NCBI RefSeq assembly: GCF_002000025.1
Contig: NZ_MUZV01000001.1
Coordinates: 541,869 to 605,868, forward strand
DNA length: 64,000 nt
Source: Cognaticolwellia aestuarii
GTDB lineage: Bacteria; Pseudomonadota; Gammaproteobacteria; Enterobacterales; Alteromonadaceae
Direction: 5' to 3'
Shown here: in pieces, positions 27,218 through 37,565 of the stretch
How the letters are laid out: every line of letters starts with the position of its first letter
Numbering within the stretch: position 1 is the first letter of the stretch
Position numbers and translations under genes: made by a program
The notes under the pieces: model-generated
Databases searched by the model: none
What the model saw: only the letters and a program-made list of their open reading frames with translations
What the model was told of the DNA's origin: nothing

Positions 27218-28138
27218 ATGCCAACACCTGAAAAATCAGCCTTACGCGCTGGTATTATTAGTGCGATATGCGCCTATACTATGTGGGGTATTGCCCCATT
27301 ATATTTTAAATTAATAGATCATATTAATGCCGATGAAATACTTGTGCACCGTGTGGTATGGTCAACGTTATTACTCACATTGGTGGTATTATTTACCAAA
27401 AGATCACGCTACTTTATTGATACGATTACACAGCCAAAAATAGTATTTAGACTGACTATTTCAGCGACTTTTTTAGCGGTAAATTGGTTTATGTTCATTT
27501 GGGCAGTAAACAATGATCACCTGCTTGATGCTAGTTTGGGCTATTATATTAATCCACTTTTTAGTGTCGCATTAGGGGTAATATTTTTAGGTGAACGCCT
27601 GCGACCTTGGCAGCTCTTTGCCGTAGGGTTAGCATTTGTCGGCGTTATTATTCAGCTCTTTATGATGGGTTCACTACCGATAATCTCTTTAGCATTAGCA
27701 GCGACTTTCGGTATTTATGGCTTATTACGTAAACAAATGCCTTTAGATTCATTTGTCGGCTTATTGATAGAGTCACTTATGATGCTCCCCATAGCATTAA
27801 TTTATTGGTTAGTGTTTTTAAAAACTAGCACGACTAATATGTTAGATAATACACTGTCATTAAACATGCTTTTGATCTGTGCAGGTATTGTGACTACAGC
27901 GCCGTTACTTTGCTTTACCGCAGCGACCAAACGTATGACACTATCTGCTTTGGGCTTCTTTCAATATATTGGTCCAAGTATTATGTTTATCCTCGCGACA
28001 TTTTATTATCAAGAGCCGTTATACTTTGCCAAGATGATTACTTTCGCCTGTATATGGACAGCATTAGCAATATTTAGTTTTGATTCCATCAAGGCCAGAA
28101 AACGTGCCGATAGAAATCAACTTGATACAGCAAAGTAA
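27218..28138 (+). CDS. rarD: EamA-family transporter RarD
   Basis: A 306-residue inner-membrane protein with about ten hydrophobic helices. The N-terminal segment AYTMWGIAPLYFKL and the conserved LLDASLGYYINPL motif are typical of RarD in the drug/metabolite transporter superfamily; the RarD substrate is not firmly known. It lies 97 bases after the thioesterase gene and may share its transcript. Confidence 0.9.
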   Translation: MPTPEKSALRAGIISAICAYTMWGIAPLYFKLIDHINADEILVHRVVWSTLLLTLVVLFTKRSRYFIDTITQPKIVFRLTISATFLAVNWFMFIWAVNNDHLLDASLGYYINPLFSVALGVIFLGERLRPWQLFAVGLAFVGVIIQLFMMGSLPIISLALAATFGIYGLLRKQMPLDSFVGLLIESLMMLPIALIYWLVFLKTSTTNMLDNTLSLNMLLICAGIVTTAPLLCFTAATKRMTLSALGFFQYIGPSIMFILATFYYQEPLYFAKMITFACIWTALAIFSFDSIKARKRADRNQLDTAK

Positions 28139-28342
28139 ATAACGCTGTTTACCATAGATAATGTGCACTTTAGTGCTTGAAAAGATACCGCTTAAAGCAT
28201 GTTGATATCTAGCGCGGTATTATCCTATTGCCTAACAACGATGTTCTTAGCGCATATTTTCTTAGAAAAATTGATATCTGTGTCATCCATTCACTTTAAA
28301 TAAGATGACACTGAATATCAGCTAACCTGAACTTTGGATAAG

Positions 28343-29605
28343 CTAAGGTTCTTCTGAAGCACCAACAATACTGATCTGGTTACGGCCATTTTCTTTAGCG
28401 TAATACAAGGCGCCATCGGCTAGGCTCATTTGCTTTGCTAACGACTCATCACTGCTGTAGATCATGCCTAAACTAACCGAAAAGTTAATCTGCTGTTGTT
28501 CAAAGGAGATTTGAGCAACAGAAATTGATCGACGAAAATCTTCTAAGCGATTATACAATTGATCTTCATCTAAGCCAGAAATTAGCACTGAAAACTCTTC
28601 ACCACCTAATCGAGAAATCAGGCTATTACCAAAATGTTTGCGTAAATACAGAGAGAATACTTTGAGAATATGATCGCCTGCTTCATGGCCATAGTTATCA
28701 TTAATTTTCTTAAAATAGTCAATATCTAATATCGCAAGCGCATAAGGCGTTTTTTCATTAATATATTCACTGATAGCCGCTTCTGCATCACGGATAAAAG
28801 CACGGCGATTAGGTAATTCAGTTAAATAATCTGTATTCGCAGACTTTTGGATTTGCTCAATATTACTCAAGTTTTCAATGTTTTGTGTAATACGACAGTA
28901 GAACTCTTCCGGACAAAAAGGTTTTCTTAAAAAGTCATCGGCGCCATTTTTAATAAAGCGCGCTGAATGCACACCATTATTTGCCCCCGAAATGCCAATA
29001 ATAGCAAGTTGATCACGGCTATATTTTTTACGTATTTCATTGGTTAATTCAATGCCATCCATCACAGGCATTTCAAGATCCGTAATAACCATTTTGATGT
29101 CTGCATGTTGCTGCAAAATATCGAGTGCCAATTGGCCATTTTCAGCAACATAGACATTAAAATTACGACGCTTAAGTAATTCCACTACATGATTACGAGC
29201 TGACAAAGAGTCATCAACCACTAAAACACCATTACCTTGATTACTTAGCTGCCAATGCAAGATGCGCTTTAAATATAAAAATGCTTGGCTATTTTCTTTT
29301 GGAATATAATCAATAACGGGCTGAGATAAAATTTTCTGTCGGGTAGTTTCATCCATCTTCCCTGTCATTACTATGCTCGGAATACCATGGGATAATACGC
29401 AACTAATAGCTTCTCCATCATTAGCATCAGGAAGAGCATAATCAATCGTCGCGGCAAAAAACTTATTTTCGCCACCTTGCAACAAGGCTTCAACTTCAGC
29501 CAAACAGGTAGCAAGCGTGACCTGATAGTTAAGCGACTCAGCAATCTGTTTTATTACGCGTGCTATTGGGCGACTATCTTCAACCACCAATAAATTTTTT
29601 GACAT
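28343..29605 (-). CDS. Dual-receiver response regulator with GGDEF output
   Basis: A 420-residue cytosolic protein with two receiver domains followed by GGDEF. The first receiver has VVEDS and an Asp at TID-YALPD (D55); the second has VVDDS, the phospho-Asp of ITDLEMPVMDG (D176) and the Lys of LRKPF. The output domain carries an intact SRLGGEEF site (334-338) without an RxxD inhibitory site. No histidine kinase gene is adjacent, so its partner is elsewhere. It follows uvrD after a 28-base gap and may be co-transcribed from the same operon. Confidence 0.9.
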   Translation of the reverse strand: MSKNLLVVEDSRPIARVIKQIAESLNYQVTLATCLAEVEALLQGGENKFFAATIDYALPDANDGEAISCVLSHGIPSIVMTGKMDETTRQKILSQPVIDYIPKENSQAFLYLKRILHWQLSNQGNGVLVVDDSLSARNHVVELLKRRNFNVYVAENGQLALDILQQHADIKMVITDLEMPVMDGIELTNEIRKKYSRDQLAIIGISGANNGVHSARFIKNGADDFLRKPFCPEEFYCRITQNIENLSNIEQIQKSANTDYLTELPNRRAFIRDAEAAISEYINEKTPYALAILDIDYFKKINDNYGHEAGDHILKVFSLYLRKHFGNSLISRLGGEEFSVLISGLDEDQLYNRLEDFRRSISVAQISFEQQQINFSVSLGMIYSSDESLAKQMSLADGALYYAKENGRNQISIVGASEEP

Positions 29606-29633
29606 TCAAGCCTCTACTTTTTATCTGACATAT

Positions 29634-31808
29634 TCATATTGTTTCCAAGTTAGCATAGGCTACCACTAGCCATTTACAACCTACATCCGCAAAATTAACT
29701 TGAATACGACTTTGTGGACCACTGCCTTCATAGTTCAATACTACACCATCGCCAAACTTTTTATGCCGAACATTTTGCCCAAGTTTAAAGCCTGAGTTAC
29801 CAAAACTTTCTAAAGTGATTGTTGATGAAAAGCGACCTTTCGTTTTTGGTCTACTCACTTGGCTTTGCAAGCGAACTTCTTCAATACACTCCTCTGGCAA
29901 TTCTCGTAAAAAACGGCTAGCTTTATGATGTTTTTCTTGGCCATACAAACGACGACTTTCGGCATGACACAGATATAATTTCTCCATCGCACGTGTCATA
30001 CCCACATAACACAAACGACGTTCTTCTTCTAAGCGGCTAATATCTTCAACCGACTGCTGCGAAGGAAACATACCTTCTTCTAAGCCAGCAATAAATACCA
30101 ATGGAAATTCAAGACCTTTAGCCGAATGCATCGTCATTAATTGCACTGCTGACTCATAGTCATCAGCTTGAGATTCACCGGATTCTAGCGCTGCATGGGT
30201 TAAAAATGCGGTTAATGGGCTTTGCTCTTCTTCTAGCTCAGGATCCACCTCAAAAGTCTGACAGGCCGTAACTAGCTCATTTAAGTTTTCAATACGTGCT
30301 TCTGCACGCTCACCTTTCTCTGCTTGATACATGGCCTTAAGACCAGAGTGCTGTATAACGTGATTAGCTTGTTGATCTAGGTTCAAATGACTCGAGTCAT
30401 CTTCTAGTCGATCAATAACATCTAGAAACTGCTGAATAACTTTAGCACTACGACCTTTTAATTGCTCATTTTGCATCATCTGCTGGCAAGCTTGCCATAA
30501 AGTACACTCTAAGCTTCTCGCGGCGTCACGTACTAAACTCAAGGTTTGATTGCCAATGCCACGTGTGGGTGTATTAATAATGCGCTCGAAGGCTGCATCG
30601 TCATCACGATTGTTTAATAAACGTAAGTAGGCAAGGGCATCTTTAATTTCTTGGCGTTCAAAAAATCGTAAACCACCATAAATTCGGTATGGTAATTTCG
30701 CTTGAATAAGCGCTTCTTCCATCAGACGCGATTGCGCGTTACTACGGTACAAAATAGCAACATTATCTAATGAGCCACCATTTTTTTGCCACTCAGCTAT
30801 CCGGCCTGCAATAAAGCGTGCTTCGTCAATCTCATTAAACGCGGTATAGATAGATATCTTTTCACCGGCATCACCGTCAGTCCACAAATCTTTGCCAAGG
30901 CGATTACTATTGTTGCCAATTAACTGGTTTGCGGCCTTAAGAATATTGGCTGTTGAGCGATAGTTTTGCTCAAGTTTAATGGTTTGTGCGCCATCAAAAT
31001 CTTGTAAAAATCGTTGAATATTCTCAATTTTTGCTCCACGCCAGCCATAAATAGATTGGTCATCGTCACCAACGATCATCACGTTGCCACTTTTCTTGCC
31101 TAGCATGTTCAGCCACGCATATTGAATAGCATTAGTATCTTGAAACTCATCAACTAAAACATGAGCAAAACGCTGTTGATAATGTTGTAATAATTCAGGA
31201 TTATTAAGCCAGAGTTCATGAGCTCTGAGTAACAGTTCAGCAAAATCGACTAATCCTGCACGATCACAAGTATCTTGATAAACTCGGTATACTTTAACAA
31301 AAGTTTCTTCCGTTAGATCAAATTGAGCATCGATATGCTGCGGACGTAAACCTTCATCTTTTTTGCCATTGATATACCAAAGAAATTGCTTAGCTGGCCA
31401 GCGTTTTTCATCAAGTTCTAACGAACGCACAATACGTTTAATCATGCGAAGTTGATCATCAGAATCAAGTACTTGAAAGCTTTGTGGTAGTTTCGCTTCT
31501 TGAAAGTGCATGCGCAGCAAACGATGCGCTAAGCCATGGAATGTTCCTACCCACATACCGTGCACATTACCGTCAACGGTTTGCTCAACACGCGCACGCA
31601 TTTCAGCCGCAGCTTTATTAGTAAAAGTTACGGCTAAAATACTATGAGGGGACGCTTGCTCAACTTTCATTAACCAAGCAATACGCTGCACTAACACTCG
31701 CGTTTTACCGCTACCAGCACCAGCAAGCACCAACATATTTTGTAAAGGCGCTGCAACAACATCTCGCTGCTTGTCGTTCAACGAATCAAGTAATTCAGAA
31801 ACATCCAT
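29634..31808 (-). CDS. uvrD: DNA helicase II UvrD
   Basis: A 724-residue superfamily 1 3'-5' helicase for nucleotide excision and mismatch repair. Walker A AGAGSGKT is at about 29-36, DEFQDTNAIQY is Walker B, VGDDDQSIYGWRGA is motif III, and the C-terminal region has the VMTMHSAKGLEFP motif. The length matches E. coli UvrD (720). It is last in the lptM-lysA-dapF-DUF484-yigB run. I saw no LexA box in the 142 bases upstream. Confidence 0.97.
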   Translation of the reverse strand: MDVSELLDSLNDKQRDVVAAPLQNMLVLAGAGSGKTRVLVQRIAWLMKVEQASPHSILAVTFTNKAAAEMRARVEQTVDGNVHGMWVGTFHGLAHRLLRMHFQEAKLPQSFQVLDSDDQLRMIKRIVRSLELDEKRWPAKQFLWYINGKKDEGLRPQHIDAQFDLTEETFVKVYRVYQDTCDRAGLVDFAELLLRAHELWLNNPELLQHYQQRFAHVLVDEFQDTNAIQYAWLNMLGKKSGNVMIVGDDDQSIYGWRGAKIENIQRFLQDFDGAQTIKLEQNYRSTANILKAANQLIGNNSNRLGKDLWTDGDAGEKISIYTAFNEIDEARFIAGRIAEWQKNGGSLDNVAILYRSNAQSRLMEEALIQAKLPYRIYGGLRFFERQEIKDALAYLRLLNNRDDDAAFERIINTPTRGIGNQTLSLVRDAARSLECTLWQACQQMMQNEQLKGRSAKVIQQFLDVIDRLEDDSSHLNLDQQANHVIQHSGLKAMYQAEKGERAEARIENLNELVTACQTFEVDPELEEEQSPLTAFLTHAALESGESQADDYESAVQLMTMHSAKGLEFPLVFIAGLEEGMFPSQQSVEDISRLEEERRLCYVGMTRAMEKLYLCHAESRRLYGQEKHHKASRFLRELPEECIEEVRLQSQVSRPKTKGRFSSTITLESFGNSGFKLGQNVRHKKFGDGVVLNYEGSGPQSRIQVNFADVGCKWLVVAYANLETI

Positions 31809-31950
31809 AGAAAGGTAAAATCAATAACAAAAATATAGCGCTATAATAGCAAGTTAAGCGCTATTTTGATAATGCAATCGGGCAAACATTCAATTGACAC
31901 ATTTATATTTTGAGCAACAAAAAAGCACTAAAGCTTTAAAAGACAATAAC

Positions 31951-32676
31951 CTATAAAACTATTTTGCTTAGTTGCTCAACATTATCAAGGGCAAGAGTAG
32001 GTAAAACTTTCAATCTTTTACCTACTTGGTATTGGTTTAACCAAGCCGTTTGGCAGCCCGCATTAATCGCACCAAAAACATCATTTTTACCACAGTCGCC
32101 AACATGTAGTAGCTGCTCAGGGCTTATTTGTAAGGCCTGGCAGGTTTTATCAAACATATCTCGATCAGGCTTTAATTTATTTTCGATCGAAGCGTGGAAG
32201 TGATGAGTAAAGTATTGAGCAATGCCTATTTTATCGGTATCAACATTACCATTGGTAATCGCAACTAACGGCATTTTAGTTTTAAGGTAACGCAGAAAGT
32301 CATGAGTATGTTGCGGCAAAGTAAAATTGCTACGTTGTTCGACAAAGTAGCCTAGTGCCTTGTCAGCAAACACTGCCGCCTCAGCATCCACTAAGCCAAG
32401 TGACAAAGCACCTAAAAAATAACTTTTCTGTCGCAGCAAACCAACGTCGTGCCTTAACTCTGGTGCTAGCAATAATGCTTGCTGGCGAAAAGGCCACCAA
32501 AAACGAAAATCAAAACTGTGTGAGTGATTACCCAATACCTGAGCAGTAACCGTATCTTTAAAGTATTGGACCATCTTTTGATCAGTTGCCAACATAATCG
32601 GTTGATTACTGTAAAGCGTATCGTCTAAATCAAAACTGATCGCATGAAAAGGCTGTAAACGTCGATAAAATCTCAC
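31951..32676 (-). CDS. yigB: HAD-superfamily phosphatase YigB
   Basis: A 241-residue HAD-fold hydrolase. The nucleophile motif FDLDDTLY is at the N-terminus and the Mg-binding motif GDCGKNDVFGA lies near the C-terminus. E. coli YigB dephosphorylates the flavin precursor and FMN. Its place between the DUF484 gene and uvrD is the conserved location, but xerC, which normally precedes it, is absent. The start is GTG at 32676, 11 bases after the DUF484 stop. Confidence 0.9.
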   Translation of the reverse strand: MRFYRRLQPFHAISFDLDDTLYSNQPIMLATDQKMVQYFKDTVTAQVLGNHSHSFDFRFWWPFRQQALLLAPELRHDVGLLRQKSYFLGALSLGLVDAEAAVFADKALGYFVEQRSNFTLPQHTHDFLRYLKTKMPLVAITNGNVDTDKIGIAQYFTHHFHASIENKLKPDRDMFDKTCQALQISPEQLLHVGDCGKNDVFGAINAGCQTAWLNQYQVGKRLKVLPTLALDNVEQLSKIVL

Positions 32677-32687
32677 AATATAATGGC

Positions 32688-33398
32688 CTAATACAGCTGT
32701 TGGTGAAGTAGTTTTGCTACCAATTTTTTAAATTGTCCTAACAACAAGGTGTCCATACGTGGATCGAAATGCTCAGCATCTCGACTACTAATAGCTAAAA
32801 AGCCGAGATCTTCTTGTAGGTGGGTTAAACGCACTAAAACCACAGAACCGCTAGTTGGCTGAGAAAATATTAATTCTTGTTCACTTTGTTGTAAACGGCC
32901 AAAATAGTATTGCTCTTTACTCAACCTGTTTTCAATAATTTCGCTACAATCGCTCACAATTAAAGAGTCATGCTGAACAGCTGTTGGCTGAACTAGCCAT
33001 AGCTTCAATGAATCTAGTGACAATAATTGTGTGGTTGCTTGATGTAAACAGTCTAATAACTCAGTCGCTGTCGTGCAGTCTAATAAACGCAAGTAGAGGT
33101 CGCTATACAAGGCGAATAATTGCTCATTTTGATTAGCAATCACCATCAATTGTGTAATTTCTTCTTCTAGGTTGTGAATTTTTTGTCGCTGTTGTGATAA
33201 TTGTCGTTCTACTAAAGAAATCGTGCCACGCTGATGATCAGGTAATCTTAAGCTGCTAACAAGCTCAGCTTGACGGTTAAAAAATTCAGGGTGTTGTTGC
33301 AGATAACTAACGATTAATTCATCAGTTAACTTGATGTCTTCAGTCGACATAAGGGTGTCATCACTTGATTGCATAGCTTTACTTTTATCTTGCTTCAT
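32688..33398 (-). CDS. DUF484 (YigA-like) GAF-type protein
   Basis: About 236 residues. An early charged stretch, [14 protein letters not shown], is followed by a coiled-coil segment ([20 protein letters not shown]) and a GAF-like domain. E. coli YigA is the family's reference and its role is unclear. I chose ATG 33396-33398 because it overlaps the dapF stop in an ATGA tetrad; the frame is open upstream, but that part would lie inside dapF. Confidence 0.87.
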   Translation of the reverse strand: MKQDKSKAMQSSDDTLMSTEDIKLTDELIVSYLQQHPEFFNRQAELVSSLRLPDHQRGTISLVERQLSQQRQKIHNLEEEITQLMVIANQNEQLFALYSDLYLRLLDCTTATELLDCLHQATTQLLSLDSLKLWLVQPTAVQHDSLIVSDCSEIIENRLSKEQYYFGRLQQSEQELIFSQPTSGSVVLVRLTHLQEDLGFLAISSRDAEHFDPRMDTLLLGQFKKLVAKLLHQQLY

Positions 33399-34225
33399 AG
33401 ATTTATTTGACCGTCGAAAACATGCACGGCGGGACCTGTCATTTTTACTGAATTGCCTGGGCCTTTCCAAAATATTTTCAACTGGCCACCAGGCAAATCA
33501 ACTAGTACTTGTCGATTGAGTTTTTTTTGCATTTGGCCAACGACCACCGCGGCACAAGCCCCACTACCACAAGCTAAGGTTTCAGCAGCACCACGTTCAT
33601 AAACACGGAGTTTAATATATTCAGGTGATACTACTTCCATAAAGCTAATATTGGCTTGTTGTGGAAAACGTTCGTGCAGCGACAATGCTGCTCCTAACTT
33701 TTCTACCGGCGCTTTTTTTACATCATCAACGGTTAAAACACAGTGAGGATTACCCATGGAAACAACTCCACAGAGCACAGTTTCATCTTCACTACGCAGA
33801 ATGTAGGTGCCTTCTTCTTTTTGCGCGGTAAAGGGGATTTTACTTGGCTCAAATTGTGGTACCGGCATATTCACTGAAACGTTACCATCTCGTTCAATAA
33901 ATAAGGTCATTTTACCTGATTGCGTTGAGACCTTAATTTTATGTTTATTGGTTAAGTTTTTTAAACGCACAAACTTAGCAAAACAGCGAGCACCATTACC
34001 ACATTGCCCAACTTCGCTACCATCAGCATTAAAAATCCGATAATGGAAATCCAAATCGGGGTCGTATGGCGGTTCAACAACCAGTACTTGATCAAAGCCA
34101 ACACCAAAATTTCGATCAGCAAGCTGCTTAATTTGTTCATTCGACAAATAAACATTTTGGGTAACATTGTCGAGCACGAGAAAATCGTTACCTAAACCGT
34201 GCATTTTAGAAAAATTTACTAACAT
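33395..34225 (-). CDS. dapF: Diaminopimelate epimerase
   Basis: Cofactor-independent epimerase that converts LL- to meso-diaminopimelate for lysine and peptidoglycan. The 276 residues have the two catalytic cysteine motifs QCGNGARC and ACGSGACA and the N-terminal [11 protein letters not shown]. It lies 17 bases after lysA and overlaps the DUF484 gene by four bases. Length and motifs are standard. Confidence 0.96.
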   Translation of the reverse strand: MLVNFSKMHGLGNDFLVLDNVTQNVYLSNEQIKQLADRNFGVGFDQVLVVEPPYDPDLDFHYRIFNADGSEVGQCGNGARCFAKFVRLKNLTNKHKIKVSTQSGKMTLFIERDGNVSVNMPVPQFEPSKIPFTAQKEEGTYILRSEDETVLCGVVSMGNPHCVLTVDDVKKAPVEKLGAALSLHERFPQQANISFMEVVSPEYIKLRVYERGAAETLACGSGACAAVVVGQMQKKLNRQVLVDLPGGQLKIFWKGPGNSVKMTGPAVHVFDGQINL

Positions 34226-34242
34226 CTATACCTATTCTCACA

Positions 34243-35493
34243 CTACAAAGGTAATAAGCTTTCGCCTTGCCATAATTGGCTAAGCGTTTCACGCTGTCTT
34301 ATTAAGTAACTTTCGCTACCGTCCACCATAACTTCGGCGGCACGTGGCCGACTATTATAATTAGAGCTCATGGTAAAGCCATAAGCGCCGGCACTGCGCA
34401 CGGCGAGTAAATCACCAGAACGTATTGCCAATGTACGATCTTTACCAAGAAAATCACCAGTTTCACATATTGGGCCAACCACATCATATTGTGCACTAGC
34501 CACATCATCACGTTGTTCAACAGGAATAATAGCTTGCCATGCTTGATACAGTGCAGGTCTGATCAAATCATTCATTGCCGCATCAACAATCGCAAAATTA
34601 CGTTCTTCACTGGTTTTCAAATACTCGACTTCGGTCACCAAAATACCGGCATTCGCCATTACCGCTCGGCCAGGCTCATAAATCAGTGTTAGCTCTCGAC
34701 CAACTAATTTTTCAGCAATAGCTTTGGCATATTCATTCGGGTGCGGTGGTTTTTCATCATCATAACAAACGCCTAACCCACCACCGACATCAATATGTGA
34801 AAGCACAATGCCTTGCTCAGCTAATTGGTCAACTAGCTTTAATACACGATCTAAGGCATCTAAAAAGGGTAATACTTCGGTTAGCTGTGAGCCAATATGA
34901 CAATCAACACCTTGAATATTAATATGCGATAAGCCCGTCGCATATTGATATAACTCTGGAGCTTGCTCAATGCTAATGCCAAATTTATTCTCTTTTAAGC
35001 CGGTCGAAATATAAGGGTGGGTACCCGCGTCAACATCAGGATTAACCCGAAGAGAAATTGGCGCAATTTTATCAAGCTTTTCAGCGACAGCTTGAATACG
35101 ATCTAACTCTGCTGGTGATTCAACATTGAAACAATAAATACCAAGATTAAGCGCAAAAGCAATTTCTTCTGACGTTTTGCCGACACCAGAAAACACCACT
35201 TTTTTTGGATCGCCACCGGCCTCAATAACCCGCATCAATTCGCCTTTAGAAACAATGTCAAAGCCTGATCCTAGACGCGCCATCACATTAAGCACCGCAA
35301 TATTACTATTAGCTTTTACCGCATAACAAACAAGGTGCGGACGCTCGCCAGCTGCTTGGTCAAAAGCATGCCAGTGGCGCTCAATAGTCGCACGAGAATA
35401 AATATAGAGTGGTGTACCGTATTGCTTTGCTAATTCAGCCACCGGACATTGCTCGGCGTATAATGAATGTTGTTTACGATTGAAGAAGTCCAA
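34243..35493 (-). CDS. lysA: Diaminopimelate decarboxylase
   Basis: PLP enzyme of the alanine-racemase fold that makes lysine from meso-diaminopimelate. The 416 residues include the PLP lysine of VCYAVKANSN, HIGSQL, and the GPICETGDFLGKDR region. The start codon is TTG (35491-35493) with AGGGG nine bases upstream; a near-identical N-terminus (MDFFNRKQ) is typical of this branch. It follows lptM with an 11-base gap and precedes dapF, so lysine and DAP synthesis share one operon. Confidence 0.95.
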   Translation of the reverse strand: MDFFNRKQHSLYAEQCPVAELAKQYGTPLYIYSRATIERHWHAFDQAAGERPHLVCYAVKANSNIAVLNVMARLGSGFDIVSKGELMRVIEAGGDPKKVVFSGVGKTSEEIAFALNLGIYCFNVESPAELDRIQAVAEKLDKIAPISLRVNPDVDAGTHPYISTGLKENKFGISIEQAPELYQYATGLSHINIQGVDCHIGSQLTEVLPFLDALDRVLKLVDQLAEQGIVLSHIDVGGGLGVCYDDEKPPHPNEYAKAIAEKLVGRELTLIYEPGRAVMANAGILVTEVEYLKTSEERNFAIVDAAMNDLIRPALYQAWQAIIPVEQRDDVASAQYDVVGPICETGDFLGKDRTLAIRSGDLLAVRSAGAYGFTMSSNYNSRPRAAEVMVDGSESYLIRQRETLSQLWQGESLLPL

Positions 35494-35504
35494 TGCCGTT
35501 GCCC

Positions 35505-35675
35505 CTACTGTTCTAAACTAGTTTTATCAGTATTATTATCAGTTTCTTCACTTGTTTTTGGTAAGTTCTCTTGCTGTTGCTCAGGAGTTTGGTATAAAGG
35601 ACCTTTAATGCCACAGCCTGTTATGGTTGCCAAACTAAGCAAACTGATGAAAATAATTACAATTTGTTTATGCAT
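35505..35675 (-). CDS. lptM: Small outer-membrane lipoprotein LptM (YifL)
   Basis: A 56-residue lipoprotein with a hydrophobic signal, lipobox TITGC, and the family motif CGIKGPLY directly after the cysteine. LptM helps assembly of the LptD/LptE lipopolysaccharide translocon. The tail is polar and glutamine/glutamate-rich. I chose ATG 35673-35675 because it begins the signal peptide; an in-frame ATG at 35702 would add nine residues. Divergent from cyaY, the conserved arrangement. Confidence 0.85.
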   Translation of the reverse strand: MHKQIVIIFISLLSLATITGCGIKGPLYQTPEQQQENLPKTSEETDNNTDKTSLEQ

Positions 35676-35785
35676 AATTGATTTATTCGATTTTTTTCCC
35701 ATGATAGACGTTTTATAATCCCATGACCAATAATTACCAAGCAAAGATGAAAGAATCATAAAGCTCAGGTAAAAAGGAACGATTA

Positions 35786-36106
35786 ATGAATGACAGTCAA
35801 TACAATTTAGCTGCTGATGATATCTTACTTGCAGTAGAAGAAGCCATCGAAGATTGCGGCTGCGATATCGATTACGAAGGTGTTGGAGGCTTATTAACCC
35901 TAACATTTAAAAATAGCAGTAAAATCATCATTAACAAGCAAGCGCCCTTACATGAAATTTGGGTAGCAACAAAATTTAACGGTCATCACTTTCATTTTGA
36001 AAATGAACAGTGGGTTGATAAGCGCGGCGGCGGAGAACTGTGGAAGTTTTTATCTGATGCAGCCAGCAAACAAGCAGAAGAAAATATCGTCCTCTCTGCG
36101 CAATAA
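35786..36106 (+). CDS. cyaY: Frataxin-like iron protein CyaY
   Basis: A 106-residue frataxin fold protein that modulates Fe-S cluster assembly. The acidic first helix (DDILLAVEEAIED), the PLHEIWVATK strand and the HFHFENEQWVDKR motif match the family. AAGGAA lies before the ATG. hemC follows after 21 bases, so the two may be co-transcribed. It is divergent from lptM. Confidence 0.93.
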   Translation: MNDSQYNLAADDILLAVEEAIEDCGCDIDYEGVGGLLTLTFKNSSKIIINKQAPLHEIWVATKFNGHHFHFENEQWVDKRGGGELWKFLSDAASKQAEENIVLSAQ

Positions 36107-36127
36107 ACATTAAATAAGGTAATTGAA

Positions 36128-37060
36128 ATGACGCAACAAACCGTACGTATTGCAACGCGAAAAAGCGCACTGGCGCTGTGGCAAGCAGAGTATGTAAAAG
36201 CACAACTTGAGCACTTTCATCCGGGCATCAATGTTGAACTTGTACCGATGACAACCAAAGGCGATATCATTCTCGATACACCGCTAGCAAAAGTTGGCGG
36301 CAAAGGTTTGTTTGTCAAAGAGCTGGAAGTAGCGATGTTGGAAAACCGCGCCGATATTGCCGTACATTCAATGAAAGATGTGCCCGTAGAGTTTCCTGAA
36401 GGCTTAGGTTTAGAAATTATTTGCCCTCGTGAAGACCCTCGTGATGCTTTTGTTTCTAATACCATTAACAGCTTAGCCGAGTTACCTCAAGGTGCCATTG
36501 TTGGTACTTCAAGTTTACGTCGTCAATGCCAAATTAAAGCCATGCGTCCGGATTTAGATATTCGCGATTTACGTGGTAACGTCAATACTCGTCTTAAAAA
36601 GTTAGACAACGGAGAGTATGACGCCATCATACTAGCAGCTGCAGGCTTGATTCGTTTAGAGATGCCTGAGCGTATTCGTGAATATATTGCCGCAGAAGTT
36701 ATGCTGCCGGCAAATGGTCAAGGTGCTGTCGGCATTGAATGTCGTACTGATGATGCAGCAATTAAAGCATTATTAGCGCCACTAGCCTGCGAAGAAACAC
36801 GTATTCGTGTTATCGCTGAGCGAGCCATGAATCGTGCACTTGAAGGTGGCTGTCAAGTTCCTATTGGTAGTTATGCTGTACTTAACGGCCAAGAACTACA
36901 TTTACGAGGCTTAGTTGGCGCTGTCGATGGTAGTGAAATACTCACCGGTGAAGTGCATGGCAAGCTTACTGAAGCTGAGCAGTTAGGCAATCAGTTAGCA
37001 GAAGACTTGTTAGCTAAAGGTGCTGATAAAATTCTCCGCCAAGTATACCAGCAAGCTTAA
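36128..37060 (+). CDS. hemC: Porphobilinogen deaminase
   Basis: Polymerises four porphobilinogen into hydroxymethylbilane in haem synthesis. The 310 residues include [13 protein letters not shown] at the N-terminus, the [11 protein letters not shown] and [10 protein letters not shown] segments and the dipyrromethane-cofactor cysteine in [10 protein letters not shown]. Normally hemD follows directly; here a 505-base non-coding gap and then hemX follow, so uroporphyrinogen-III synthase is not encoded in this cluster. Confidence 0.97.
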   Translation: MTQQTVRIATRKSALALWQAEYVKAQLEHFHPGINVELVPMTTKGDIILDTPLAKVGGKGLFVKELEVAMLENRADIAVHSMKDVPVEFPEGLGLEIICPREDPRDAFVSNTINSLAELPQGAIVGTSSLRRQCQIKAMRPDLDIRDLRGNVNTRLKKLDNGEYDAIILAAAGLIRLEMPERIREYIAAEVMLPANGQGAVGIECRTDDAAIKALLAPLACEETRIRVIAERAMNRALEGGCQVPIGSYAVLNGQELHLRGLVGAVDGSEILTGEVHGKLTEAEQLGNQLAEDLLAKGADKILRQVYQQA

Positions 37061-37565
37061 ATAACTTCGCTGCGCTCTAAAAACCGAGCGCAGCGCAAAT
37101 CAGCGCCTACGCGATGGCATTCAGCCGTTAATATTGTAAATATTATCAATATTTTTAGTAAAATCGACTACTTGCAGCCATCAAAACATGGCATCAACGT
37201 CTGATAAAATGTATCTTAAGCCATAAGTGCTGTTGAACGCGCTATTTATAGTGCTGTTGAATCTATAAAATTGGCGAGTTAAGTCATTCAATGTCATTTT
37301 TAGCTATGATAAAGACCGATTAACTAACAGGCTAAATTGTCTGTAAAATAATCCAAAAGTTGATAGTCTGGGTCAGCAGTAAAGATCAGCAGACCTAAGT
37401 AACGCTTTATTGAAAATCATAGTAAACTTAATGAAAGCTTCGCACGGTTTCTGGCAAGCTAAATGTTTGTGGCTTTTTACAAGTTAACGTATTTACAGCG
37501 CAAATAAAAATATCAGCGAATATATTCAATATCCCTGACGCCAACATGTGAGATAGGATCAGTTC
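37061..37565. other. Non-coding gap where hemD is expected
   Basis: 505 bases between hemC and hemX. I read all frames and found no run resembling uroporphyrinogen-III synthase. A perfect 10-base hairpin (37068-37077 with 37086-37095) follows hemC but lacks a T run. A short direct repeat AGTGCTGTTGAA occurs at 37227 and 37250. The remainder is AT-rich and must hold the hemX promoter. Confidence 0.75.

Noticed and set aside
31809..31950. LexA box upstream of uvrD
   Set aside because: No CTGT-N8-ACAG pattern was found in this gap.
33399..33470. Longer start of the DUF484 gene inside dapF
   Set aside because: The ATGA overlap at 33395-33398 gives a natural coupled start; the upstream stretch is dapF read in another frame.
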